Positions 1-5,869 are shown, counted from the stretch's first letter. The stretch is 6,783 nt of DNA from Mageeibacillus sp. UBA5439 (GCA_002427505.1 DIRJ01000018.1:34350-41132); one strand, 5' to 3'. A program made the numbers and translations. The notes: a model not told the origin generated them from the sequence alone.

Positions 1-108
1 AAAGCCACCGGTTGAATGGAGTTTTGTTACGCGATGACCAGCCCGATTCAGCTCAGTCATCAGCCGCGAAGAATCTTCATCACTGACAATAGCAAAAATC
101 AGCTTCAT
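1..108 (-). CDS. darA: Cyclic-di-AMP receptor DarA (YaaQ/PstA family), N-terminal part only
   Basis: Only the first 36 codons are in the window; the gene runs off the left edge. The visible protein begins MKLIFAIVSDEDSSRL and continues to RVTKLHSTGGF. This matches the start of the PII-like DarA/PstA family, whose members are trimeric cytosolic proteins of about 110 residues that bind the second messenger cyclic-di-AMP. The first beta strand (MKLIFAIV), the following helix and the TKLxSTGGF strand and turn are all recognisable; in this family the STGGF segment leads into nucleotide-binding loops. The ATG overlaps the tmk stop codon as ATGA, and an AGGAG lies 9 bases upstream inside the tmk coding end, so translation is probably coupled to tmk. 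The tmk-darA order is the one known in Bacillus. Identity rests on a short but distinctive segment plus synteny; the effector of the receptor is not shown by the sequence. Confidence 0.9.
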   Translation of the reverse strand, partial: MKLIFAIVSDEDSSRLMTELNRAGHRVTKLHSTGGF

Positions 109-737
109 AATAGCACTCTCCTAACTAGTTCAAGTACGAGACCGGCAGTCTCTTCCTTAGTACCTTGCGTTTCTATGCAGCCAAAACGCTCAGGCTCCCT
201 TGCGGCCAAAGCACGAAAGCCACGGTCTACGTCAGACCGGAAATCCTCAGATTCACCGTCGAGACGATCAGCAGCTTCCAGTGCATGACGTTTTTCCAGC
301 CTTTCCGCCAGTCTGTGAGGCGGCAACTGCAACAAAACCGTTAAATCCGGTTTTGTCTCGCCGACAGCAAAATCATTCAGCTTATCAATCAGCTCAAGAT
401 CCAGACCTCTGCCATAGCCCTGATAGGCCACTGTTGAATCCATAAAGCGATCACAGATTACCCAGTTTCCCTGCTCTAATGCCGGCCGGATAACTTCACG
501 CACTATTTGAGCGCGGGCTGCCTCGAAGAGTAAAACTTCGGTTTCTGCTGTCATCTTATTTTGTGAGGCATCAAGCAGGATGTCACGAATTTTTTCACTG
601 ATTGCAGTTCCTCCCGGTTCGCGGAGGATCAGAACCTTAATGCCGTCAGCTTCAAGACTTTGCCCTAAAAGCCGGCCCTGGGTGGTTTTCCCGGTCCCGT
701 CTACACCTTCAAATGTAACAAATTTGCCTGGCTGCAT
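105..737 (-). CDS. tmk: Thymidylate kinase (dTMP kinase)
   Basis: Cytosolic enzyme that phosphorylates dTMP to dTDP with ATP, an essential step of dTTP synthesis. The 210-residue product has the usual family length. Visible motifs are the P-loop GVDGTGKT (residues 11-18), the dTMP-binding REPGGT (39-44), the DRF motif DRFMDST (96-102) followed by AYQGYGRG (104-111), and a LID-like segment around RLEKRHALEAADRLD. The ATG at 737 is chosen because it places the P-loop near the N terminus and has a strong AAGGGAGG (748-755) ten bases upstream. The frame stays open to a TTG at 836, but that would add 33 atypical residues with no ribosome binding site. The TGA stop overlaps the darA start. The gene follows the decarboxylase after 116 bases, the conserved Bacillota order. 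The P-loop begins GVDG rather than having a basic residue before the lysine; the LID carries the arginines, as in type II enzymes, which is an inference. Confidence 0.97.
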   Translation of the reverse strand: MQPGKFVTFEGVDGTGKTTQGRLLGQSLEADGIKVLILREPGGTAISEKIRDILLDASQNKMTAETEVLLFEAARAQIVREVIRPALEQGNWVICDRFMDSTVAYQGYGRGLDLELIDKLNDFAVGETKPDLTVLLQLPPHRLAERLEKRHALEAADRLDGESEDFRSDVDRGFRALAAREPERFGCIETQGTKEETAGLVLELVRRVLL

Positions 738-747
738 CTGCCTGCCG

Positions 748-755
748 CCTCCCTT
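748..755 (-). promoter_or_regulatory. Ribosome binding site that fixes the tmk start
   Basis: On the minus strand this reads AAGGGAGG, nearly a full match to the anti-Shine-Dalgarno, with a 10-base spacer to the ATG at 737. The alternative upstream TTG at 836 has nothing comparable, so this site decides the start codon. Confidence 0.85.
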
Positions 756-838
756 AAATCCAACTGCTGACTTCAATTTAATATTACCATATTGCTGGCA
801 GGGCAAAACTTTGAGCAGCAAAAATCCTGCCGCCAACT

Positions 839-852
839 TCAGCTATAGCTGA
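839..852. repeat. Perfect 14-bp palindrome in the decarboxylase-tmk gap
   Basis: TCAGCTATAGCTGA is its own reverse complement and begins one base beyond the decarboxylase TGA stop. In RNA it could form a 5-bp stem with a UAUA loop. No T run follows on either strand, so it is not an intrinsic terminator. It could be an operator half of the 116-base gap (738-853) or a chance palindrome. The rest of that gap holds a weak TG-n-TAATAT extended -10-like string on the minus strand without a recognisable -35, and the tmk ribosome binding site. Confidence 0.4.
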
Positions 853-853
853 T

Positions 854-2323
854 TCATTTACCTGTTAGAACTTCGATTTTTCCCGATTTAAGGCCACGGA
901 CATCGTAAGCCAGATCCAGCAGATCCTGCCAGAGGGCAATATCAACAGATTTGATCTCTTCGCCCGGCCAGAGCAAAGGCACCCCCGGCGGATACGGTGC
1001 GATAACACCGGCGCTGCGTTGACCCTCGGCATTTTGGAAATCCATCTCCGCACTTTCAGCCAGAAAACTATCCCGCAGTGTGAGGGAGGTCCGGCCTTGA
1101 CGCAAAAAAGCTTGCCTTTGGGCCAGGTCAATCTTAACTTGCGAGTACTCCGCCTGCCCCGCCTGTGCAATCTCAGCACAGGCTTGCCCCAGCGCGATAA
1201 AAGATTCGCGCGGCGTATCCAGGGGCGGAATGCAGACTATGCATCTGGCATCAATCAGTTCTACATCAACCCTGTGTGCGTCAAGAATTTTGAAAACTTC
1301 CTGCCGGGAACAGTTACTGGCCGAGTAGTCCAGTACCAGACGGCAAGGATCATCTCCGGCTATATAGTCACGGGTCAGTCCGGGCGGCAGCTGAGCCTCA
1401 AACTCTGCCAGTAAGTCCAGCAGTCTTGACACATAACCAGCTGCATCATGGTCAACAAAATCACGTGCGTAGTCCAGACTGGCTGCAATCGGAAAAGAAG
1501 GGCTGGATGTCTGGAAGACCGGCAGCATCTTAGCCAGACGAGCAGGTGATACCCGCCCCGAGTCTATAGCAGCCTGTGACAAATGCAGCAAGGAGGCGGG
1601 AGTAAGCGCCGGCAGCGTTTTATGAGCGCTTTGGGCGACCATATCCGCTCCCTGAGATAAGGCGGTGCGGGGCCAGTTTTTTTCGCCGGGAGATTTCCCG
1701 CTGACCTTGATAGCAAAGTGAGCACCGTGGGCGGAATCAACTATGACCGGAAGGCCCAGAGCATGAGCCGCCTGACAAATTTTTTCCAGAGGCAGGTTTT
1801 CTCCGTAATAACCCGGCGTTGTCAGGAGCACACCTGCCAGATTCTCTTCCTCTTTCAGGCTGCGCAATACTTCAGCTTCGCTTACCTGACCATCAGCAAA
1901 ACGGGGCAAAGCATCCTGCCTGATTAAAACCGCTTCCAGACCCAGAAGCGCGCAACTGTTAGCCACGGATAAATGGCTGCCCTGGCCCAGAAGCACCCGG
2001 TCGCCCGCTTTGAATGCCCCGGCTAGTGCAATTCTCAGAGAAGTAGTGGTGCCACTGGTAATGAAATAAGTTTGCGCAGAGCCGAAAGTTCTGGCAGCTA
2101 ATTCGAGCGCACGCAGTACAACACCATTCGGTTCATTGATATCCCCGGTATTATCCAGCTCGGTCGTGTCCAAATAAGTTAAAAGACTGCGAAATTCAGC
2201 AGAAAAAGACTGACCTGCCCGGTTACCCGGCATATGGAAGGAGTGTCTGTTTCTGGCTGTTTTCAAGGCTGAAACGAGCGGGAGTTCCCGTTCGGAAAAT
2301 ACTGCTGATTCACTTTTCTTCAT
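854..2323 (-). CDS. Orn/Lys/Arg decarboxylase family PLP enzyme (YaaO-like, short form)
   Basis: Fold-type I pyridoxal-phosphate enzyme of the bacterial basic amino acid decarboxylase family, 489 residues, the length of short forms such as Bacillus YaaO and SpeA that lack the N-terminal wing domain. Visible elements in order: substrate/PLP-site segment HMPGNRAG (30-37), phosphate-binding SGTTTS (90-95), ring-stacking His in GSHLS (His117), VDSAHGAHF (Asp196 pairs with the pyridine nitrogen), Schiff-base lysine in SAHKTLPALT (Lys235), and the C-terminal APYPPGVPLLWPGE (442-455). The family predicts a cytosolic decarboxylase making a polyamine precursor such as agmatine, cadaverine or putrescine; which amino acid is used cannot be read from the sequence. 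Several usual residues differ: PGHK is PGNR and the HKS lysine is Leu. The ATG at 2323 lies 18 bases after the upstream stop with no clear Shine-Dalgarno, suggesting coupled translation. The position upstream of tmk and darA matches Bacillus yaaO. Confidence 0.92.
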   Translation of the reverse strand: MKKSESAVFSERELPLVSALKTARNRHSFHMPGNRAGQSFSAEFRSLLTYLDTTELDNTGDINEPNGVVLRALELAARTFGSAQTYFITSGTTTSLRIALAGAFKAGDRVLLGQGSHLSVANSCALLGLEAVLIRQDALPRFADGQVSEAEVLRSLKEEENLAGVLLTTPGYYGENLPLEKICQAAHALGLPVIVDSAHGAHFAIKVSGKSPGEKNWPRTALSQGADMVAQSAHKTLPALTPASLLHLSQAAIDSGRVSPARLAKMLPVFQTSSPSFPIAASLDYARDFVDHDAAGYVSRLLDLLAEFEAQLPPGLTRDYIAGDDPCRLVLDYSASNCSRQEVFKILDAHRVDVELIDARCIVCIPPLDTPRESFIALGQACAEIAQAGQAEYSQVKIDLAQRQAFLRQGRTSLTLRDSFLAESAEMDFQNAEGQRSAGVIAPYPPGVPLLWPGEEIKSVDIALWQDLLDLAYDVRGLKSGKIEVLTGK

Positions 2324-2341
2324 GGCAGCAAGCTCAGACTT

Positions 2342-2887
2342 CTAAAGATCCAGACTGATGGTCTGGATGCCATCAATATCAAGACGGATCGAACGCTCGA
2401 TCTGTTCAATATCACGGCGCACATCGTCAACAGTCTCTACAGCGCGAATTTTTCCCTCATCAAGATTTTCAAAATGTCTCTTGCGGGGACGTTGCTTGCG
2501 GGCTTTTGGCAAGTTCTGCTGTGAGCCTTTGCTTTGAGTTGACTGTTGTGCAGCAGGATTCTTCTGCCTTTCAGCAGTCTGCTGCTTTGAAGCCGGCTTA
2601 TGATTTTGTTGCTGGGTTTTAGCGCGGCCGCCTTGCTGGTCGCGGGCAGCATTCTGCTTCTGACCTTGCTGTCCTGCGGTTTTTTGAGCTTGTGGCTTGC
2701 GGTTCTGCTGGCCGGGGGCCCGCTGAGTTGTTTTCTTTTTGCGGCCTTTATTGCGGTTAATATTTGTATTACGCGCTGGACTGGTTGCAGGTCTGTCCGT
2801 TCTCTTCTCCTGAACAGGCGACTCATCGCGCGGCGCCAACTGGCGGCTTTTTACTTCTCTATTACGATCCTGTTTTGTATCAGACAT
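2342..2887 (-). CDS. Hypothetical disordered Gln/Lys/Arg-rich protein with conserved-looking C-terminal helix
   Basis: I do not recognise a named family. The 181-residue product is low complexity from about residue 4 to 138: 28 glutamines, many Lys, Arg, Asn, Ala and Ser, basic clusters such as KGRKKK and KARKQRPRKR, and almost no large hydrophobics, so this part is probably disordered. The last 38 or so residues change character: KIRAVETVDDVRRDIEQIER followed by SIRLDIDGIQTISLDL looks like an amphipathic helix with a short hydrophobic end and is the likely folded, functional part. There is no signal peptide or membrane segment. The charge suggests nucleic acid or ribosome contact, which is only inference. 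The start taken is ATG 2887; GGAGG at 2904-2908 lies 16 bases upstream, rather far, while the in-frame TTG at 2902 is only one base from it and is less credible. It appears to be first in the operon with the decarboxylase, 18 bases apart. Confidence 0.8.
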   Translation of the reverse strand: MSDTKQDRNREVKSRQLAPRDESPVQEKRTDRPATSPARNTNINRNKGRKKKTTQRAPGQQNRKPQAQKTAGQQGQKQNAARDQQGGRAKTQQQNHKPASKQQTAERQKNPAAQQSTQSKGSQQNLPKARKQRPRKRHFENLDEGKIRAVETVDDVRRDIEQIERSIRLDIDGIQTISLDL

Positions 2888-2925
2888 GGTCGTTTGCGCC
2901 AAACCTCCGTTCTTTAACTTCTGTC

Positions 2926-2934
2926 ATTCTATCA
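2926..2934 (-). promoter_or_regulatory. Candidate extended -10 promoter for the hypothetical-decarboxylase-tmk-darA operon
   Basis: The minus strand reads TGATAGAAT, an extended -10 (TG-n-TATAAT) with one mismatch. No good -35 is seen at 16-18 bases, but extended -10 promoters tolerate that. Transcription would start near 2919, giving a leader of about 30 bases that includes GGAGG at 2904-2908. It is the best minus-strand candidate in the 2888-3102 gap. Confidence 0.45.
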
Positions 2935-2981
2935 TGACTGGACCTAAAATATAGTTCAGCTGTTTTATCCGCTGATGCAGG

Positions 2982-2994
2982 CAGTCACTGACTG
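2982..2994. repeat. Inverted repeat CAGTCA-C-TGACTG between divergent genes
   Basis: Two perfect 6-bp arms around one central base lie between the divergent promoter candidates. The word TGACTGG occurs at 2989-2995 overlapping it and again at 2935-2941 beside the minus-strand -10, and CATGAC (2933-2938) is mirrored by GTCATG (2995-3000). This layout fits an operator with a second half-site, but arms this short can arise by chance. Confidence 0.35.
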
Positions 2995-3027
2995 GTCATG
3001 CTCCTTTTTGGTGGCTGCTGTCAGCTA

Positions 3028-3056
3028 TTGTCAAAATCTCCGGCTATATTTTTAAA
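3028..3056 (+). promoter_or_regulatory. Candidate promoter for the kinase gene
   Basis: TTGTCA at 3028-3033 is a good -35 (5 of 6 matches) and TTTAAA at 3051-3056 lies at the ideal 17-base spacing but matches TATAAT at only 4 of 6. TATATT at 3045-3050 is a better -10 by sequence but too close to that -35. The leader would be about 40 bases to the ATG at 3103, which has AAGGAG at 3091-3096 with a 6-base spacer. Confidence 0.4.
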
Positions 3057-3102
3057 TCTGTGACCTTATGCTAATTGCAGGATTATATGCAAGGAGTGGC
3101 TT

Positions 3103-3933
3103 ATGTTAGTGGAAAGACCGGTAAAAGTGAATAGTATCAGAGAAAGCAGGATCAACTTGTTGCATGATGCATATGGGCGCTGTTATCAGGCAAAAGCCCT
3201 TGCTTCTTTTACAGACTATACTCTCCTGCCGCATCTTTATCGCTATCGCGGTCCACATTTACTGCGCTGTCTGGGTGTAAACAATACAGATAATCTGGAT
3301 GTTGAATCATTGTGTGACCTGCGTACAGGGCTGCTGCTCAAGCAGATAGGCCAAATCAACCTTAGAGAGAATCCGGCGGAGATCGTCGTACTGTTTGAAC
3401 ACCTGTCCGGCCTGACCCTGCGCCAGTTTTCCATACGGACAGTGACAGGTATCACGAAAGAGATTTCCTTCCTCTACGAGAATTTGTTTGACCAGATCCT
3501 GTCTGCTCTGGAAGATTTTGCAGAGTTGAGCGGCGTTGGCTTGTGGCATGGAGACATCAGTCCGGACAATATTATGATCACCGGCAGAGAAGACGCCGTT
3601 TTGATAGATTTCGACAAATCAAGGGTTTTTCTGCCGGGTTATTCGAAACCGGTCGCTGATAAGCACTGTAGTAAAACCATCTCTTTAACCGGCACCCCCG
3701 GTTATACCAGTAAACTGGCTTTGCAGGAGCAGGCTGAGCTCAGCGCTGCTGAGCTGCCAGACCCTGCTTTTGTCCATCCGGCGGATCGTGAAAGTCTGGG
3801 CCGCTGTTTTGTCGCCGCTTTAATTAAAAAACCCGGCTCCGCTTTGACCGCCGCGGATATCAAATCCGTCTTGTCTCAGCTACAGCCGGGCTTTGCATAT
3901 AAATTACTGGGCGCTCTCTGCGCCGCTGTCTAG
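3103..3933 (+). CDS. Divergent eukaryotic-type protein kinase-like protein
   Basis: A 276-residue soluble protein that spans about one kinase domain and nothing else. The C lobe is clear: catalytic loop HGDISPDN (149-156; Asp151 would be the base and Asn156 a metal ligand), IDFDKSR (168-174; Asp169 at the DFG position, with DFD instead of DFG), GTPGY (197-201) as in activation segments, and DRESLG (228-233) resembling the helix F Asp-x-x-Ser-Leu-Gly. LFEHLSGLTLRQF (97-109) resembles the hinge. The N lobe is weak: AYGRCYQAK (23-31) stands where a glycine-rich loop and lysine would be, with Lys31 the only VAIK candidate; the APE motif after GTPGY is lost. It may be an active Ser/Thr kinase, a small-molecule kinase or a pseudokinase. 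No membrane or PASTA domains, so it is not PrkC. It is the only plus-strand gene here, with AAGGAG six bases before its ATG; its stop overlaps that of clpX. Confidence 0.8.
   Translation: MLVERPVKVNSIRESRINLLHDAYGRCYQAKALASFTDYTLLPHLYRYRGPHLLRCLGVNNTDNLDVESLCDLRTGLLLKQIGQINLRENPAEIVVLFEHLSGLTLRQFSIRTVTGITKEISFLYENLFDQILSALEDFAELSGVGLWHGDISPDNIMITGREDAVLIDFDKSRVFLPGYSKPVADKHCSKTISLTGTPGYTSKLALQEQAELSAAELPDPAFVHPADRESLGRCFVAALIKKPGSALTAADIKSVLSQLQPGFAYKLLGALCAAV
3826..3890 (-). terminator. Candidate clpX transcription terminator inside the kinase gene
   Basis: Read on the minus strand, CCCGGCT (3890-3884) can pair perfectly over 7 bp with AGCCGGG (3838-3832), followed at once by six Ts (3831-3826). 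The 45-base loop is long but contains its own CCGC/GCGG pairing that could stack on the stem. It lies 40-105 bases beyond the clpX stop, where a terminator is needed because no intergenic space exists. The long loop makes it uncertain. Confidence 0.35.
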
Positions 3934-5210
3934 GCCCCTTCTTCCAAGGCTTTTTGCTCTGAGTAGACCACTGTCGGCGGAGCTTGCTTGCGCACAGCTT
4001 CCTTGCTGACAATTACTTTGGCAACATCGGTGCGCGACGGAATCTCATACATAATGTCCAGCATTACATCTTCGAGGATAGTGCGCAGACCGCGGGCTCC
4101 CATCTTCAGATCCTGGGCCAGACGCGCAGCTTCCCTGACAGCATCATCTTCGAAAATCAGTTCGACATCATCGTAGGCCATCAGCTTCTGATACTGTTTA
4201 ATCAGTGCGTTCTTCGGCTCGGTCAGTATCTGGACCAGGGCATCCTCATCCAGTCCCTCCAGGGCTACATGAACAGGAACGCGGCCGATGAATTCAGGTA
4301 TCAGACCATAGCGCAGCAGATCTTCGGGCAAAAGCTGGGTGAAGATCTTAGAGTCATCTTTCGTCTTGGATTTGACATCAGCGCCAAAGCCAATAGCGGA
4401 GCTGCCAATACGGCTCTGAATTATTTTATCCAGACCATCAAAGGCTCCACCCAGAATAAACAAAATATCGCTTGTATCAATCTGGATGAACTCCTGGTGC
4501 GGATGTTTGCGTCCGCCCTGAGCAGGCACATTGGCTATAGTACTTTCCAAAATCTTCAGCAAAGCCTGCTGTACACCTTCTCCGCTGACATCCCTGGTAA
4601 TAGAGGGATTATCCGAACGGCGGGAGATTTTGTCAATCTCGTCAATATAGATAATGCCTTTTTCCGCAGCTTCAATATCAAAATCGGCATTCTGGATCAG
4701 GCGCAGGAGAATATTCTCCACGTCTTCACCGACATAACCGGCTTCGGTAAGTGCGGTAGCATCAACAATTGCAAAAGGCACATGCAGGATTCTGGCTAAA
4801 GTCTGCGCCAGCAAAGTTTTTCCCGAACCAGTCGGTCCGAACAGCATAATATTACTTTTGGAAAGCTCGACATCCTGGTCCGGACTATCGATTTCATCGG
4901 AAAACACACGCTTGTAATGATTGTAAACCGATACAGCCAAAACCTTTTTCGCATAGTCCTGGCCAATGACATATTCATCCAGCTTGCACTTAATCTCATC
5001 GGGAGATAAAAGGCTGTCTTTATTCAGCTCGTGTGAGCCGAAACTGATTTTTCTTTCTTCATGCAGAAGATCATTGCACAGAGCAACGCATTCATTACAA
5101 ATGTAAGCACCGGGGCCGGCAATCAGGCGTTCAACCTGAGATTCCGGCTTACCGCAGAAAGAACAATGAACCCGTTCAAAGGTATTATCGTTGTTTTGTT
5201 TATCTATCAT
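3930..5210 (-). CDS. clpX: ATP-dependent Clp protease ATP-binding subunit ClpX
   Basis: Hexameric AAA+ unfoldase that recognises tagged or misfolded proteins and threads them into ClpP in the cytosol. The 426-residue product has normal length and all key parts: zinc-binding CSFC and CNEC (Cys16, 19, 38, 41), Walker A GPTGSGKT (125-132), pore loop GYVG (158-161), Walker B IIYIDEID (186-193), second pore loop RKH (234-236), the ClpP-docking IGF loop (273-275), arginine finger in EFIGR (Arg310) and sensor 2 GARGLR (371-376). ATG 5210 is chosen: AAGGA lies 7 bases upstream (5218-5222), whereas the in-frame GTG at 5228 has no such site. It follows clpP by 38 bases in a tig-clpP-clpX operon. Its TAG stop overlaps the TAG of the oppositely directed kinase gene in a shared CTAG, leaving no intergenic terminator. 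lon genes, frequent next in Clostridia, are absent here. Confidence 0.98.
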   Translation of the reverse strand: MIDKQNNDNTFERVHCSFCGKPESQVERLIAGPGAYICNECVALCNDLLHEERKISFGSHELNKDSLLSPDEIKCKLDEYVIGQDYAKKVLAVSVYNHYKRVFSDEIDSPDQDVELSKSNIMLFGPTGSGKTLLAQTLARILHVPFAIVDATALTEAGYVGEDVENILLRLIQNADFDIEAAEKGIIYIDEIDKISRRSDNPSITRDVSGEGVQQALLKILESTIANVPAQGGRKHPHQEFIQIDTSDILFILGGAFDGLDKIIQSRIGSSAIGFGADVKSKTKDDSKIFTQLLPEDLLRYGLIPEFIGRVPVHVALEGLDEDALVQILTEPKNALIKQYQKLMAYDDVELIFEDDAVREAARLAQDLKMGARGLRTILEDVMLDIMYEIPSRTDVAKVIVSKEAVRKQAPPTVVYSEQKALEEGA

Positions 5211-5217
5211 CTCTCTG

Positions 5218-5222
5218 TCCTT
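5218..5222 (-). promoter_or_regulatory. Ribosome binding site that fixes the clpX start
   Basis: The minus strand reads AAGGA with a 7-base spacer to ATG 5210. This supports the shorter 426-residue ClpX over the form starting at GTG 5228. Confidence 0.75.
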
Positions 5223-5234
5223 AAGCACAAGTCG

Positions 5235-5259
5235 GACAGGCTCATTACTTAAGCCTGTC
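5235..5259 (-). promoter_or_regulatory. Hairpin across the clpP stop codon, before clpX
   Basis: On the transcribed strand GACAGGCT (5259-5252) pairs perfectly with AGCCTGTC (5242-5235) around a 9-base loop that begins with the clpP TAA stop. No T run follows, so it is not a standard terminator. Ribosomes finishing clpP would open it. It could protect mRNA ends, set the ClpP to ClpX ratio, or have no role. Confidence 0.5.
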
Positions 5260-5851
5260 TGCTCATGACTTTATCAATGATTCCATATTCTATGGCTTCC
5301 TGTGCATCCATCCAATGGTCGCGCTCTGTATCGCGTTCAATTACTTCCAGAGGCTGATTACAGATATCCGCCAAAATCACATTGAGGCGTCTGCGCATTT
5401 TCAGAATATGCTCGGCTGCTATGCTGATATCTGAAGCCTGACCCTGGGTGCCGCCTGACGGCTGATGAATCATAATTTCAGCGTTGGGCAAAGCGAAACG
5501 TTTTCCTTTAGTTCCGGCACCTACCAGGAAAGCGCCCATACTGGCAGCCATGCCCATGGCAATTGTCTGAACATCAGGTTTGATATATTGCATTGTGTCG
5601 TAAATCATCAGGCCTGAGGAGACTTCTCCGCCCGGGCTGTTGATGTAGAATTGAATATCCTTATCCGGGTCTTCTGCTTCCAGAAACAATAGCTGAGCAA
5701 CGATAAGGTTAGCACTGACATGATCGACCTGATCGCTCAGGATAACAATGCGCTCTTTTAATAAACGTGAGAAAATATCGTAAGAACGTTCTCCGCGGCT
5801 TGTCTGCTCAACGACTACCGGCACCAGATTGTTGTAGACTGCTTCCATCAT
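5249..5851 (-). CDS. clpP: ATP-dependent Clp protease proteolytic subunit ClpP
   Basis: Serine peptidase that forms the two-ring, 14-subunit chamber degrading proteins delivered by ClpX or other Clp ATPases. The 200-residue product has the usual length. The catalytic triad is intact with the expected spacing: Ser104 in GMAASMGA, His129 in EIMIHQP and Asp178 in DTERDHW. The oxyanion-hole/strand segment INSPGGEVSSG (70-80) and the N-terminal LVPVVVEQTSRGERSYDIFS, which carries the self-processing and axial-loop region, are also present. ATG 5851 has AAGGAG (5861-5866) nine bases upstream; a second ATG directly follows it and would be 12 bases away, so the first is preferred. It lies between tig and clpX in one operon, the Clostridia-type arrangement, so protease and unfoldase are made together. 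No clear CtsR operator was found upstream, though the main promoter before tig is outside the window. Confidence 0.98.
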   Translation of the reverse strand: MMEAVYNNLVPVVVEQTSRGERSYDIFSRLLKERIVILSDQVDHVSANLIVAQLLFLEAEDPDKDIQFYINSPGGEVSSGLMIYDTMQYIKPDVQTIAMGMAASMGAFLVGAGTKGKRFALPNAEIMIHQPSGGTQGQASDISIAAEHILKMRRRLNVILADICNQPLEVIERDTERDHWMDAQEAIEYGIIDKVMSRQA

Positions 5852-5869
5852 AATAATTTACTCCTTTTT

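Noticed and set aside
105..836. Longer tmk form starting at TTG 836
   Set aside because: It adds 33 residues unlike the family, has no ribosome binding site, and starts among the palindrome; ATG 737 has a strong AAGGGAGG.
2888..2902. TTG 2902 start for the Gln/Lys/Arg-rich protein
   Set aside because: Its spacing to GGAGG is a single base, too short for initiation; ATG 2887 is used although its 16-base spacing is long.
2600..2917. Plus-strand open frame encoding a strongly hydrophobic, membrane-like 105-residue protein
   Set aside because: It is the complement of the Gln/Lys/Arg-rich gene: CTG, TTG and CTT codons mirror CAG, CAA and AAG. No ribosome site precedes its ATG, and the minus-strand frame has better context.
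3910..3924. GGCGC-TCTCT-GCGCC hairpin at the end of the kinase gene as a terminator
   Set aside because: The stem is only 5 bp and no T run follows on either strand.
3984..4799. Long plus-strand open frame (271 codons) opposite clpX
   Set aside because: It lies wholly antisense to an intact, fully conserved clpX, shows no recognisable domain and lacks a convincing ribosome site; it is a by-product of clpX codon usage.
3930..5228. Longer clpX form starting at GTG 5228
   Set aside because: No ribosome site upstream, while ATG 5210 has AAGGA at 7 bases.
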